Positions 16,463 to 23,780 of a stretch of 44,725 nt of DNA are shown piece after piece. Position 1 is the first letter of the stretch, and every line of letters starts with the position of its first letter. The position numbers and the translations under genes were made by a program. The DNA comes from Eubacterium sp. UBA3782 (GTDB lineage: Bacteria; Bacillota; Clostridia; Lachnospirales; Lachnospiraceae). The stretch spans positions 1 through 44,725 of the forward strand of contig DFFG01000084.1 in the NCBI GenBank assembly GCA_002368795.1, in the 5' to 3' direction. Under the pieces are notes generated by a model. The model did no database searches, was not told the origin of the DNA, and was given only the letters and a program-made list of their open reading frames with translations.

Positions 16463-17074
16463 TCAGCCCAGCTTCGGAAGGATGGCTTCAACATCGGTAT
16501 GGGGTCTCGGGATGACATGAGTAGCGATCAGCTCGCCCAGTCTGGAAGCGTTGTTGCCGCCAGCCTCAACTGCGGACTTGACAGCGCCGACATCGCCGCG
16601 AACCATAACGGTAACAAGACCGGATCCGATTCTCTCTGTGCCGATCAGGGATACATTGGCTGCCTTGCACATTGCATCAGCTGCCTCGATAGCTGCTACC
16701 AGACCTCTGGTCTCGACCATTCCTAAAGCTTCCTGTGTCATTTTTCTTTCCTCCTTGACAACTCTTTTTGCGGGCTCTGCCGCTTTCTCGATTTTCTTTT
16801 CGTTTTGAACAGTTCCAATTGTTTCTGCTGCAGGAGTCTCTGCTTTCTGCTCCTTGACCGGAGCGGGCTCTGCAGCCGGTAATTTTACTTCTTCGGTACC
16901 GGAGGGAACAGCCGCCGGCTCAGTGCCGGGCTTTTCTTCCCTGATCTCCGTGACCTCTGTGACCTGTTTTTTTGGACGGCCTCTGCCGGGACGCTTCGCT
17001 GCGGGAGCAGAAGCCTCGCCGGAATTTTCACGGCTGTCGGTACTTCCAACTCTGGTCTTCTTTATTTCCGCCAT
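16463..17074 (-). CDS. BMC-H shell protein with AT-hook-like low-complexity N-terminal extension
   Basis: The full frame gives about 203 residues. Residues 1-111 are a low-complexity, Pro/Ala/Glu/Lys-rich, probably disordered extension; residues 112-203 are a complete PduA/PduJ-type BMC-H domain. Residues 27-36, KRPGRGRPKK, match the AT-hook core (GRP flanked by basic residues). The ATG at 17074 overlaps the end of the preceding BMC-H gene and has a GGGGGAC site, so translation may be coupled. A strong internal AAGGAGG (16750-16756) lies 8 bp before an in-frame ATG at 16741, which would yield a normal 92-residue BMC-H. Two products are therefore plausible. The BMC domain closely resembles that of the gene at 17399, indicating duplication. 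DNA or RNA binding is inference; the extension could also bind cargo or enzymes. Confidence 0.85.
   Translation of the reverse strand: MAEIKKTRVGSTDSRENSGEASAPAAKRPGRGRPKKQVTEVTEIREEKPGTEPAAVPSGTEEVKLPAAEPAPVKEQKAETPAAETIGTVQNEKKIEKAAEPAKRVVKEERKMTQEALGMVETRGLVAAIEAADAMCKAANVSLIGTERIGSGLVTVMVRGDVGAVKSAVEAGGNNASRLGELIATHVIPRPHTDVEAILPKLG
16739..16756 (-). promoter_or_regulatory. Internal Shine-Dalgarno and start codon for a short BMC-H product
   Basis: AAGGAGG, encoding Lys-Glu-Glu in the long frame, precedes ATG at 16741 by 8 nt. The following residues MTQEALGMVETRGL are the exact normal start of a PduA/J-type shell protein. The site is stronger than that of the long form at 17074. Confidence 0.8.
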
Positions 17075-17373
17075 GGATAGTCCCCCACAGTTCTCCATCT
17101 GCTTGCGCTCAGCATAACCAGTTTCACGATCTCCTCATGGGGATTCGCTATGACTGCATGCAGAACAGGCTCTTTGATCGCCTGTTTGCAGGCCGCCTCA
17201 ACGGCGGTCGTGACAGAGGACACATCCCCTTCGATGATCAGTGTGACAAGTCTTCCGCCCAGTTTTCTCTCCCAGGATGAGAGGGAAACATCCGCGGACT
17301 TGCACATGATATCCAGAGCGTCCAGTGCGGCTGTCACGCCTGTTATTTCAATAAAGCCATACGCTTTTCCCAC
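17062..17373 (-). CDS. BMC-H shell protein (divergent)
   Basis: A single BMC domain of 103 residues starting MGKAYGFIEITGVTAALDAL. It is less like the PduA/J pair on either side: the usual pore-region segment is replaced by SSWERKLGGRLVTLIIEGD, and the C-terminus is longer and ends RTVGDYPWRK. It forms shell hexamers, probably with a different pore. Its last 13 bases overlap the start of the extended BMC-H gene. It lies 25 bp after the BMC-H gene ending at 17399. Confidence 0.9.
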   Translation of the reverse strand: MGKAYGFIEITGVTAALDALDIMCKSADVSLSSWERKLGGRLVTLIIEGDVSSVTTAVEAACKQAIKEPVLHAVIANPHEEIVKLVMLSASRWRTVGDYPWRK

Positions 17374-17398
17374 GGGTCGTCAGCTCCTTTGTCCGGTA

Positions 17399-17680
17399 TT
17401 ACTGAAGGTTCTTCGGCAGAATCATCTCGACGTCGGTGTGCGGTCTCGGGATGACATGTGTGGCGACAAGCTCACCAAGTCTGGATGCAGCTGCAGCGCC
17501 TGCCTCGACGGCTGCCTTTGTAGCGCCGACATCGCCGCGTACCATAACGGTGACAAGACCGGAACCGATCTTCTCGGTACCGATCAGGGTAACCTCTGCT
17601 GCCTTTGTCATTGCATCAGCTGCCTCGATCGCTGCTGTAAGACCTCTGGTCTCGATCATGCCTAAAGCTTCCTGTGCCAT
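17399..17680 (-). CDS. BMC-H shell protein, PduA/PduJ type
   Basis: A canonical hexameric shell protein of 93 residues: MAQEALGMIETRGLTAAIEA, then LIGTEKIGSGLVTVMVRGD with the pore-lining IGSG, and HVIPRPHTDVE near the end. This is the major facet protein type that passes 1,2-propanediol through its pore. It has an AGGAGG site. Its sequence is nearly that of the BMC-H domain at 16463-16741, so the two look like recent paralogues. Confidence 0.94.
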   Translation of the reverse strand: MAQEALGMIETRGLTAAIEAADAMTKAAEVTLIGTEKIGSGLVTVMVRGDVGATKAAVEAGAAAASRLGELVATHVIPRPHTDVEMILPKNLQ

Positions 17681-17712
17681 TTTGGATCTCCTCCTGATAT
17701 TTCTTAATCCTT

Positions 17713-18030
17713 TTAAAACTTATCCAATGCGCTGATTTTCAGCATTTTTTCCACGCCCGGATCATCCGGGTTCGGGATGATGTGGTGCTGCACCACGCCG
17801 CTCAGCTCCTCGGCAGTCTTGATGCCGGCCTCCATGGCTGCCTCGACCTCCGAGACATTTCCGCGGAACTTGACGGTCACCAGGAGCGGCACCTTCAGCT
17901 CGTCGGCCTTGCCGGGCTTGTTCTTGTCGAACACCTCCAGCGTAACGTTGGCAGCCTTGCAGCCGGCGTCTGCGGCGACGAACGCGCAGGTCAGCCCATA
18001 GACCTCAAGTATTCCAACTGCCTGTGCCAT
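17713..18030 (-). CDS. BMC-H shell protein with internal insertion
   Basis: A protein of 105 residues with a single BMC domain (MAQAVGILEVYGLTCAFVAA to the end). A charged insertion, FDKNKPGKADELKVP, sits where PduA has its pore loop. It ends VQHHIIPNPDDPGVEKML. The insertion changes the pore region, so transport selectivity probably differs from the PduA/J type. An AAAGGAG site precedes the start. It is the first of four consecutive BMC-H genes. Confidence 0.9.
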   Translation of the reverse strand: MAQAVGILEVYGLTCAFVAADAGCKAANVTLEVFDKNKPGKADELKVPLLVTVKFRGNVSEVEAAMEAGIKTAEELSGVVQHHIIPNPDDPGVEKMLKISALDKF

Positions 18031-18093
18031 AGGTTAGTGCTCCTTTCTGTGCTGCAGCTCTTCTACTCATTATGCAGTCGCGTGCCGCGTAAA

Positions 18094-19335
18094 TCAATGA
18101 TTATTTGTGGATCCGTCCAGCGGAACGTTGGTGATGGCAACCTTGAGTCCCTTCTGTGCAAGAGCGAACTCATGTGCCTCATTGATCTTGTCCAGCGGGA
18201 ACGCGTCGGTGATCAGATCCGTTACCGGAAGTCCGATCGCTTTTGCTCTCTTGAGGAAATCGAATGTGGTCACATAATCTCTTAAGGTGTATACCCAGCT
18301 GCCGACCAGGTTGATCTCCTTCGCGCAGAGGTCAAAGTGCGGGTTGATCGTTGCTTCGCCATTGTTGATGAAGAAGCCGAGCTCACACAGGCCGCCGCCG
18401 TTGCGGATGAAGTGGTAGACATTGGAGTGGGCAACAGGAGAGCCGGTGCACTGGAATGCGAAGTCTGCCAGATGTCCGTTGAAGGAATCCTTGACTGCAT
18501 TTGCCAGATTGTCGATCCCCTTGTAGTTCATGAAGTTGACCGTCCTGGTGGCGCCGAGCTTCTTGGAGAACTCCAGACGCTGCTCGTTGCCGTCGACGGT
18601 GGTGATGTTCTCAATGCCCATGGTGCGAAGGATCGCTACGCAGAGCAGGCCGATCGGTCCGCAGCCCTGTACGACGACACGGCTGTTGAAACGAAGGATG
18701 CCGGTGGTCTTTGCACGCTCAACGGCATGAATGAGAACGGCTGCCGGCTCGATGATGATTCTGGACTTCAGGTCCATATCGCTGACGTTGAAATAGGTTG
18801 ATCCCCGGCTGCCCTTGATGAAGATGTAATCGGAGAACCAGCCGTTCAGATGAATGTCGTCATCCGGAAGCAGGCCGTAAACATCAGCTGCGCCGACATT
18901 CTGCTTGTTCAGGTCGAACATGGTGATATCCGGATCATCTGCGAAGATCATGCAGGTGACCAGCTTGTCGCCGACCTTCAGGGGCTTGCCTGCGGAATCC
19001 TTTGTAACATTCTTGCCGAGAGCAACGACCGTACCGGTTCCCTCATGGCCAAGAGCCACAGGGATCAGACCGAAGGGATCCTTTTTGAACTCGTGCTGAT
19101 CGGTACCGCAGATACCGGTTCCCTCAACCTTTACCAGGATGTCGTCATCGCCAAGCTCCGGGATCGGGAATTCCTTTACGTCATAGTGTCCAAGAGATGT
19201 CAGCATGGCGACATGCGCGGTCTTCGGAACCCCGCCTGCCGGTGCTGCATAGGAAGGAGCTGCCGGAGCGCTGCCGTTCATGCCGGCAAGCACCTGTCTG
19301 ACGATCTCCTCAATATTCTGTGCGTTCATTTCCAT
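18094..19335 (-). CDS. Zinc-type alcohol dehydrogenase with N-terminal encapsulation peptide
   Basis: A medium-chain dehydrogenase of 413 residues. The N-terminal helix NAQNIEEIVRQVLAGMNGS followed by an Ala/Pro linker looks like an encapsulation peptide. The catalytic domain has the zinc-site motif GTGICGTDQHEF with LGHEGTG, and the NAD-binding GCGPIGLL with the adenosine-binding Asp after ITTV. The usual four-cysteine structural-zinc loop is not visible. It probably reduces lactaldehyde or propionaldehyde and recycles NADH in the compartment. It takes the place of the iron-dependent PduQ, which is not in this window. It lies 18 bp after pduP. The substrate is uncertain. Confidence 0.87.
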   Translation of the reverse strand: MEMNAQNIEEIVRQVLAGMNGSAPAAPSYAAPAGGVPKTAHVAMLTSLGHYDVKEFPIPELGDDDILVKVEGTGICGTDQHEFKKDPFGLIPVALGHEGTGTVVALGKNVTKDSAGKPLKVGDKLVTCMIFADDPDITMFDLNKQNVGAADVYGLLPDDDIHLNGWFSDYIFIKGSRGSTYFNVSDMDLKSRIIIEPAAVLIHAVERAKTTGILRFNSRVVVQGCGPIGLLCVAILRTMGIENITTVDGNEQRLEFSKKLGATRTVNFMNYKGIDNLANAVKDSFNGHLADFAFQCTGSPVAHSNVYHFIRNGGGLCELGFFINNGEATINPHFDLCAKEINLVGSWVYTLRDYVTTFDFLKRAKAIGLPVTDLITDAFPLDKINEAHEFALAQKGLKVAITNVPLDGSTNNH

Positions 19336-19353
19336 TGTTCAAGTCCTCTTTCT

Positions 19354-20745
19354 TTATCGAATGCAAAGGCTGTCGACCATTACGCAGCGGCGCTTCTTGG
19401 TAAAGGTAGAAGCGCTGGTCAGTCCCTCACCGGTCCTGCTCGCGATGGTGAAGGTCGGGAAGCCCTCGCCGCCAAAACCAAGTGCGGCGTAGGAAGGACC
19501 GTTCTTGACCAGGATCGCGGTATCCATTGCTCTTGCGTACCGGGTGATCCGGGTAACGTCATGAGAATGAATGTGAGCGGAATGGCGGTTGCCATGCTCC
19601 AGCCACAGAGCCTTCTCCAGTGCATCGTCGAAGTCCTTTGCCGGAACAATGCCCAGGATCGGCATCATCAGCTCGGTAGCGATCAGCGGATGCTCCTTCT
19701 CGCCCTTGAAGATGATGCAGCGGGTTCCCTCGGGAGCCTGAACGCCGACCATGGAAAGAAGCGTCTTTGCATCGCGGCCTACGCACTTACGGTTCAGTCT
19801 GCCCTTCTCATCCATGACGGTGGATACCAGCTTCTTCTGGACCTCGTCAGATGCCAGGTAGCAGCCCTGCTCATTGATCATGTAGTGCATCAGCTCATCG
19901 ATGATGGACTCAACAGCAACGACCTCTTTCTCTGCAATGCAGGGAAGGTTGTTGTCGAAGGTGCAGCCATTGACGATGTCCTCTGCTGCCTTGCGGATGT
20001 CCGCAGTCTCATCGACCAGTGCCGGCGGATTGCCTGCGCCTGCGCCGATGCCGCGTTTTCCAACAGAAAGGACTGCCTTAACAACGCCCGGGCCGCCGGT
20101 TGCAACCAGAAGCGGGATGTCCGGATGGTTCATCATGACTGCGCTGGTCTCCATCGTCGGTTTCTCGACGGTTACGGCAATGTTGTCCGGACCGCCTGCT
20201 GCCAGGGAGCACTCATTCATCAGGTTGATCGCGTAGATCGTAACCTTGACTGCCTGGGGATGCGGATTGAAAACAACAGTGTTGCCGGCTGCCAGCATGC
20301 CGATGGTGTTGCAGTAGACCGTCTCCTGCGGATTGGTGCAGGGGGTGATGGCGCCGATGACACCAAAGGGGCCTTCCTCGACAAGGGTCAGTCCCCGGTC
20401 TCCGGACCATGCGATGGTCTTGAGATCCTCGGTGCCGGGCGTTCCGTCCGCCACCAGGTGGTTCTTCATGATCTTGTGACCGACATTACCCATGCCAGTC
20501 TCATCAACAGCCATACGCGCCGTGATCTCTGCGGTCTCGTGGATCTTCTGGCGGATCAGGCTGATGATCTTTTCCCTCTGGTCAAGGCTCATGTTGCGGA
20601 CGATCTTCTCGCTCTTCTTGGCGGCCTCGATGGCCTCGTTCATGTCCTTGAAGATGCCGTGCTTGCCGGAGGGAGTCTCTGTGATGTTCATCTTTGCGAT
20701 GACTTCCTGAACAATGCTTTTTACCATTGCTTCATCAACTGCCAC
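19354..20745 (-). CDS. pduP: CoA-acylating propionaldehyde dehydrogenase PduP
   Basis: A protein of 463 residues of the AdhE/EutE/PduP aldehyde dehydrogenase family, oxidising propionaldehyde to propionyl-CoA with NAD+. The N-terminus AVDEAMVKSIVQEVIAKMN is an encapsulation peptide joined by a short linker to the domain beginning near GIFKDMNEAIEAAKKSE. The catalytic cysteine lies in the segment VNGCTFDNNLPCIAEKEVV, and the nucleotide site in GGPGVVKAVLSVGKRGIGAG. The start codon is GTG at 20745 with GGAGG upstream. It lies between the aldolase and the zinc alcohol dehydrogenase. Confidence 0.94.
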   Translation of the reverse strand: MAVDEAMVKSIVQEVIAKMNITETPSGKHGIFKDMNEAIEAAKKSEKIVRNMSLDQREKIISLIRQKIHETAEITARMAVDETGMGNVGHKIMKNHLVADGTPGTEDLKTIAWSGDRGLTLVEEGPFGVIGAITPCTNPQETVYCNTIGMLAAGNTVVFNPHPQAVKVTIYAINLMNECSLAAGGPDNIAVTVEKPTMETSAVMMNHPDIPLLVATGGPGVVKAVLSVGKRGIGAGAGNPPALVDETADIRKAAEDIVNGCTFDNNLPCIAEKEVVAVESIIDELMHYMINEQGCYLASDEVQKKLVSTVMDEKGRLNRKCVGRDAKTLLSMVGVQAPEGTRCIIFKGEKEHPLIATELMMPILGIVPAKDFDDALEKALWLEHGNRHSAHIHSHDVTRITRYARAMDTAILVKNGPSYAALGFGGEGFPTFTIASRTGEGLTSASTFTKKRRCVMVDSLCIR

Positions 20746-20794
20746 GAAAGTTTACCTCCAAATTATTTTTTATCTATCCAGGCTCTTTCGTGAA

Positions 20795-21610
20795 TTATTT
20801 GATTCCCAACTGAGCCATGACCTGCTTGGTGATGTCAGCAACGACATCTGCAGATACGGAACCTGTGCACTCGCCAAGACCTGCGTTGCGCTTGTCATGT
20901 CCGCCGCAGTTGTGGCAGTTTGTTGTGCCCTTGTTCTGGCAGAGGTTTGCCGGATGCTTGCCCGGAAGGCCCATCTGTCTTCTGATCTCGTACAGTCTCT
21001 GAACGGTAGCAGCGTCGAACTCCTTCGGGCCGCCGAGCATCTTGCTCTGGTACAGCAGCTGTGCGTAGAACTCAACGGACTCCATCTTCAGGTATGCAGC
21101 CAGAAGGTCAGTGGACCAGGTCAGAGCGCCGTGGCTCTCAAGAAGGACTGCATCAAAGTAAGGAAGATATTTCTCAACAGCATCCGGGATCTCATTGGTG
21201 GAGGGAGTTCCATAGGGAGCGATCGGCACGCAGCCAAGAGCGATAACTGCCTCGGGCATGATCGGCTGAGTCAGCGGAATGCCTGCGATAGCGAAGCTGG
21301 TGGCATATACAGGATGTGCGTGAACAACAGAGCCGACATCCGGTCTCTTCTGATAGACTCTCATGTGCATCTTGATCTCAGAGGACGGTCTGAAGCCAGG
21401 ATTAGCCTGGATGACCTCACCCTTCTCGTTGACGCGGCAGATGTATTCCGGAGTCATGAAGCCCTTGGAAACACCGGTCGGTGTGCAGAGAAACTCATGA
21501 TCATTGATCTTGACGGAGATGTTGCCGTCATTGGCAGCGACCATGTTACGGTCGTAGATCCTCTTGCCGATGTCGCAGATCTGTTTTTTGATCTCGAATT
21601 CATTTACCAT
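20795..21610 (-). CDS. Class II sugar-phosphate aldolase with Cys-rich linker and C-terminal encapsulation peptide
   Basis: A protein of 271 residues of the fuculose/rhamnulose-phosphate aldolase (AraD/FucA) family, which splits a deoxyhexulose-1-phosphate into DHAP and lactaldehyde. The zinc histidines are in VVHAHPVYATSFA and LLESHGALTW, and the catalytic-type glutamate is in RPSSEIKMH. After the catalytic domain (about residues 1-215) come a short Cys-rich segment CQNKGTTNCHNCGGH and a C-terminal helix SADVVADITKQVMAQLGIK with the encapsulation-peptide pattern. It is the first gene after the internal promoter at 21706-21733. Family and targeting tail are clear; the exact sugar is not. Confidence 0.9.
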   Translation of the reverse strand: MVNEFEIKKQICDIGKRIYDRNMVAANDGNISVKINDHEFLCTPTGVSKGFMTPEYICRVNEKGEVIQANPGFRPSSEIKMHMRVYQKRPDVGSVVHAHPVYATSFAIAGIPLTQPIMPEAVIALGCVPIAPYGTPSTNEIPDAVEKYLPYFDAVLLESHGALTWSTDLLAAYLKMESVEFYAQLLYQSKMLGGPKEFDAATVQRLYEIRRQMGLPGKHPANLCQNKGTTNCHNCGGHDKRNAGLGECTGSVSADVVADITKQVMAQLGIK

Positions 21611-21705
21611 GTTGCTTTCCTCCTTAGTGCGTATCCGTTTAGTTTTGATACCCGTGTTGTTTAATTATGTTGCTTTTTGATTTTTGTTGCATTTATCCAA
21701 CTGAC

Positions 21706-21733
21706 ATTATACCACAGGAGGGCATAAAGTCAA
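21706..21733 (-). promoter_or_regulatory. Internal BMC promoter before the aldolase
   Basis: TTGACT (-35) and TATAAT (-10) with a 16-bp spacer on the minus strand, about 95 bp before the aldolase start. The 12-mer CGATTCTATTGA at 21730-21741 overlaps the -35 box and recurs at the same position in the pduC promoter. No terminator is visible after pduV, so readthrough from upstream is also expected. Confidence 0.7.
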
Positions 21734-21767
21734 TAGAATCGTGTTGTTTTGTGTGGTTTTCGGCGGT

Positions 21768-22274
21768 TTATTTTGTTGTATTTTGTGTGGATCCGGTCAT
21801 TTCCGCCTCTTCTGCTGTGGTTTCCTTCTCCCAGGGCATCACATCCCCGGGTTCCCTCAAATATTCCAGGATATCCGCCACACCCTCGCCGGTCTTCGAA
21901 TCCACATAGAAGACTTTCCGGCAGCCCGCAAGACGGAGCCACCCTTCCGCCCGCTTCACATTTCCCAGCGGATGGTTGATCTTGGTGACGATCCCGATCA
22001 CGTCCCTGTTGCAGGTCGCCGTACAGGACGGCGGAAACAGGGTGAAGGGTTCGATGGACGACAGCAGCAGGCCGACCACATCGGCCTCGTAGGTATACAG
22101 GGCCAGCGCGTGCGCCAGCCAGCTGGTCTGGGCATATTCGCCCGGCGTATCGATGATCACATCGAAGTTGTTCACATACTGGGTCTTGTGGTAGGCGATC
22201 TTCTCGCCCTTCAGCGCCTGGGTCAGGGTCGTCTTGCCCGTCTCGCTCCTGCCCATCAGTACGATCTTTCTCAT
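21768..22274 (-). CDS. pduV: EutP/PduV-type small GTPase
   Basis: A P-loop GTPase-like protein of 168 residues. Walker A is GRSETGKTTLTQAL near the N-terminus, a DTPGEYAQ segment corresponds to the DxPG motif, and TKINHP corresponds to the NKxD specificity motif, here with T/K/I. PduV has been reported to associate with the outside of the Pdu shell through PduU, and EutP may act as an acetate kinase. The gene starts 4 bp after pduU, matching that partnership. The activity in this organism is not evident from the sequence. Confidence 0.88.
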   Translation of the reverse strand: MRKIVLMGRSETGKTTLTQALKGEKIAYHKTQYVNNFDVIIDTPGEYAQTSWLAHALALYTYEADVVGLLLSSIEPFTLFPPSCTATCNRDVIGIVTKINHPLGNVKRAEGWLRLAGCRKVFYVDSKTGEGVADILEYLREPGDVMPWEKETTAEEAEMTGSTQNTTK

Positions 22275-22278
22275 GCCG

Positions 22279-22656
22279 TCAGGTCCTTGTCAGCTGGCAG
22301 ACCGCATATCCCAGCGTCCCGGATGTATACTCCAGAACCGCCTTTTCGGCTGCCTCGACCTCGGACACGGTGCCCGTGATAATCAGGCTTCCCGAGAACC
22401 GGTCCACAAAGCCCAGGTCGATGCCTGCAGACTTCACGGCGATATCCGCCATAATGATGGCGGTCTCGGCGGGCGATACGGTCATGATTCCGATCGCTGC
22501 CTTATTGTAATCTACTGTCGGGTCAAGGCCCAGCTTGGTGTAGAGCTCCTTCTCCGGTCCGGCGATAATGTGGGCCAGAGAGATCTGTTTTCCAGGAACA
22601 AGCTCCTGGATGATCCTCTGCTTGATCTCCGGACTCATCTGATCTGTGTATGCCAT
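22279..22656 (-). CDS. pduU: Circularly permuted BMC-H shell protein (PduU/EutS-like)
   Basis: A protein of 125 residues. The N-terminal segment SPEIKQRIIQELVPGKQISL precedes a permuted BMC domain, as in PduU/EutS, where N-terminal strands form a small barrel that plugs the hexamer. The later segment GIMTVSPAETAIIMADIAVK is the BMC core. It has a weak GAAAGGCAG site and is closely linked to pduV. A structured palindromic element lies in the 246-bp gap upstream. Confidence 0.92.
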   Translation of the reverse strand: MAYTDQMSPEIKQRIIQELVPGKQISLAHIIAGPEKELYTKLGLDPTVDYNKAAIGIMTVSPAETAIIMADIAVKSAGIDLGFVDRFSGSLIITGTVSEVEAAEKAVLEYTSGTLGYAVCQLTRT

Positions 22657-22808
22657 ACTGCTGCCTTTCTGTGTCTTTCTGAAGTCTTTTAATCTTTTCT
22701 CGTCTATCGGTTGTTTGAAACCAATTCATGTCCGCCTGAGCAGATAGATGTAAGCGTTCGCTTCGGCCGTGAAAAGCTTTCATTCTCCGAATTTCTCTGT
22801 GTCAGCTG

Positions 22809-22876
22809 CGCGGATGGATGACGCGGACGGCTTCGGGCCTTCGGCCCTGCAGAATGTCCGCTTTCATCTATCCGCG
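22809..22876 (-). repeat. Palindromic intergenic element, copy F, inside the BMC operon
   Basis: On the minus strand the outer stem CGCGGATAGATG/CATCCATCCGCG encloses GCGGAC/GTCCGC, the constant left loop ATTCTGCAG, the apical stem GGGCC-GAA-GGCCC and the constant right loop GAAGCC. The outer and middle stems differ in sequence from the other copies but keep pairing. It lies between the PHP gene and pduU in sense orientation, so it would be in the operon mRNA. Confidence 0.8.
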
Positions 22877-22902
22877 ACAGCAGACATGTTCGTTTTCTCG
22901 GC

Positions 22903-23664
22903 TCAGCCGAACGGATGCTTGTAGAGCGGGATCTTTGGATCCGGCTCCGGGATTCTGAGATATTCCAGCAGTTTTGCCGGTTTGTCGTTGAGGATCAGCT
23001 CCGATGGATAGTGCATCTCCCGGAGCATGGCCTCTGCATAGGTGAAGTCTCCGATGCCTCCCGGTCCATGGCTGTCACTGGACATCAGGATGGGAAGGGA
23101 TCTGGATGCGCAGGCTTCCAGCATGCGCCGGTAGTTTGGCCTTACGTCTCCGCGGTATCCTTCCGGCGAGAGGGAGGAGTTGTTTACCTCCAATATTACG
23201 CGGTACTCTCCGGCGGCCTCGGCGAGTGCCTCATAATCCACCGGATACCGGGTGTCGTCGGGATGTCCGATGATCCGGACTTTTTTGTAGCGCATTGCCT
23301 GGGTGTAGGCCAGGGTGTTGGCCGTCTCGCTTCCCGGTGCCAGGTTCTGCTTATGGATGCTGGCGATGGCGAAGTCCAGATTTTCCAGGATCTCGTCCGC
23401 CAGGTCGATGTTTCCGTTATAGTCGATGATATTTACCTCTGCACCGCAGCAGATCCGGATCCCTGCCCGGTACCTGGCCGTATGCGCGAGGCTTCGAAAG
23501 TAGGATGGTGTTCCGGCTGCCCTGGTGGCCGGTCCGTGATCGGTTATCCCCAGGATCTTCAGCCCTTTTGCGGAAGCGGCTTTTGCCATATCCGCGATCG
23601 TGCTGGACGTGCCGTGACCGCTGGCGATCGTGTGCGTATGCATATCGCAGACATATTCCGGCAT
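22903..23664 (-). CDS. PHP-domain metal-dependent hydrolase (YcdX-like)
   Basis: A protein of about 253 residues with the PHP metal-site motifs: HTHTIASGHG at the N-terminus, GITDHGPA, CGAEVNI, the glutamate in VILEVNNSS and SDSHGPGGIG. These give a trinuclear metal centre for phosphoester hydrolysis. The start is taken at 23664 because the more upstream ATG (23676) abuts its ribosome site. PHP proteins are not standard Pdu components. Here it lies between an HPr-kinase-like gene and pduU on the same strand, so it is probably co-transcribed. It could dephosphorylate a sugar phosphate or a regulatory product, but the substrate is unknown. Confidence 0.87.
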   Translation of the reverse strand: MPEYVCDMHTHTIASGHGTSSTIADMAKAASAKGLKILGITDHGPATRAAGTPSYFRSLAHTARYRAGIRICCGAEVNIIDYNGNIDLADEILENLDFAIASIHKQNLAPGSETANTLAYTQAMRYKKVRIIGHPDDTRYPVDYEALAEAAGEYRVILEVNNSSLSPEGYRGDVRPNYRRMLEACASRSLPILMSSDSHGPGGIGDFTYAEAMLREMHYPSELILNDKPAKLLEYLRIPEPDPKIPLYKHPFG

Positions 23665-23780
23665 TCGTCCGTCCATCCTTTCTCTATTATCTGATTCCTG
23701 CAGGTGTTAGGCGCTTAACAGATCGTTTATCCGTCATCCGGTGACCCTTGCCATCTGCCCTGCCTGTCTGTCGTGCCGTT

